The notes under the pieces were generated by a model. It did not search any database, was not told the origin of the DNA, and saw nothing but the letters and a program-made list of their open reading frames with translations. A DNA stretch of 64,000 bases from an uncultured Hyphomicrobiales bacterium (GTDB lineage: Bacteria > Pseudomonadota > Alphaproteobacteria > Rhizobiales > Xanthobacteraceae), in assembly GCA_903839845.1 (NCBI GenBank), contig CAIMEA010000031.1:17662-81661 (forward strand), in the 5' to 3' direction. A program made the translations under genes and the position numbers. Positions 63,562-64,000 of this stretch are shown here, piece by piece. Numbering within the stretch: position 1 is the first letter of the stretch; every line of letters begins with the position of its first letter.

Positions 63562-63693
63562 ACCCTCCCCTGGAGGGGGAGGGTCGCGAGCGATAGCGAG
63601 CGGGGTGGGGTGATCTTATCGCGAGCCGCTCACCCCACCCTGAACGCTTTCACTTTCGTTCAAGCGTTCGACCCTCCCCCTCCAGGGGAGGGT
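63562..63693. repeat. Large palindromic repeat with a 25-base perfect inverted arm
   Basis: The 25 bases at 63562-63586 are the exact reverse complement of 63669-63693. Between them GGGTGGGGTGA (63603-63613) pairs with TCACCCCACCC (63630-63640), and GAACGCTT (63643-63650) with AAGCGTTC (63662-63669). No gene lies inside. Upstream of rimO on its 5' side. Confidence 0.88.
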
Positions 63694-63793
63694 GAAGGGA
63701 AGAGCAGTCGTGCGTCATCGCCCGTATTCTTTGCGGCCCCGGGCAGGCCGTCGCTTGATCTCGCATTCTCGTTGCGTCCTCCAAAAACGAGGG

Positions 63794-63900
63794 CGCGCGG
63801 AACGCCGGGGTCACAACAACCCCGCAGCCCTGTGTATGTGTTGAGTTAGAATACACAGGTTAGTCACCACGCAGTTGCCGGTTGCCCGGCGCTCCGCGCG
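63794..63900. repeat. Nested hairpin element at the right end
   Basis: CGCGCGGAACGCCGGG (63794-63809) pairs with CCCGGCGCTCCGCGCG (63885-63900), 15 of 16 Watson-Crick with one G-T. Inside, CTGTGTAT (63830-63837) pairs exactly with ATACACAG (63851-63858). It resembles a dispersed repeat of Bradyrhizobium relatives. From 63900 to 64000 another imperfect stem (AGGCCCCC...GGGGCCT) can form; no gene is recognised. Confidence 0.7.
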
Positions 63901-64000
63901 CGGTGTTTATAGGTTTGCTCCGCAAGGCCCCCGGTGGACTGACCTTTTCAGGCTTCCTCTTGCTTTAGGACATGCCTATCCACCGCTGCGGGGCCTCAAA

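Noticed and set aside
63610..63849. 79-codon open frame at the right end
   Set aside because: It runs through the palindromic repeats, has no ribosome-binding site and reads like the translated dispersed repeat often misannotated as hypothetical protein.
1..64000. CRISPR arrays, prophage, transposases, toxin-antitoxin pairs
   Set aside because: No spaced direct repeats of CRISPR type and no such proteins were found on either strand.

Overview
This is a GC-rich chromosomal segment from an alphaproteobacterium of the order Hyphomicrobiales (Rhizobiales). The genus cannot be fixed from the sequence, but it looks close to the Bradyrhizobium / Xanthobacteraceae (Pseudolabrys-like) lineages. The evidence is a NdvB/NdvC-type beta-glucan locus, phosphatidylcholine synthase, the recG / sdhE-mfd and coaD-ppi-ppi-queA-tgt gene orders, an IalB family protein, two Bug/TctC binding proteins and several kinds of palindromic intergenic repeats typical of this group. 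There is no phage, integrase, transposase, CRISPR array or plasmid gene, so the window reads as core chromosome with metabolic accessory islands.

Layout. 1-5.1 kb: 3' end of gyrA, a LysE exporter, a membrane diguanylate cyclase, a secreted ankyrin protein, an orphan Bug binding protein and a tiny secreted protein. 5.2-9.2 kb: coaD, two cyclophilins, queA and tgt, one co-directional block. 9.3-12.5 kb: an aromatic-compound island with a LigI-like amidohydrolase and two flavin hydroxylases facing each other. 12.7-15.1 kb: a CHRD protein, three small uncharacterised genes and a stand-alone protoglobin, followed by tRNA-Lys and an M20 amidohydrolase. 17-22.9 kb: the glucan locus ndvB / periplasmic protein / ndvC / small membrane protein. 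22.9-28.8 kb: a SPOR-like envelope protein, glmU, glmS, a DUF502 and a DUF805 membrane protein. 28.8-34.8 kb: recG facing away from sdhE-mfd.

35-49 kb: a DsbA-like oxidoreductase, a degenerate GGDEF protein, an operon of a family 5 solute-binding protein with a degenerate acyl-CoA-ligase-like protein, an IalB protein with a clear terminator, a hydrolase-cupin-Bug operon, hspQ, a CoA-ester lyase divergent from an AEC carrier plus an alpha-methylacyl-CoA racemase, and a UbiH-type hydroxylase. 49-53.8 kb: a DUF2182/DUF1326 pair, phosphatidylcholine synthase, a short-chain dehydrogenase, a quinone oxidoreductase and uraH. 53.8-64 kb: an allantoate-amidohydrolase-like gene, divergent bioFD and bioA, a TIM-barrel hydrolase, an operon of a metallophosphoesterase and a kinase fused to a universal stress domain, a DUF1236/SH3 protein, rimO, and a repeat-rich end.

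How the genes connect: glmS and glmU supply UDP-GlcNAc for the envelope; ndvBC, pcs, the SPOR-like protein and the SH3/DUF1236 protein also point to envelope building. queA and tgt make queuosine in tRNA. uraH and the amidohydrolase belong to urate/ureide breakdown, and bioF, bioD and bioA make biotin (bioB is not in the window). The most unusual single observation is a Tgt that keeps its catalytic aspartates but has lost all four ligands of the structural zinc site. Others worth attention are the kinase-USP / phosphoesterase pair, the DUF2182/DUF1326 pair, and a repeat hairpin that supplies and can mask the queA ribosome-binding site.
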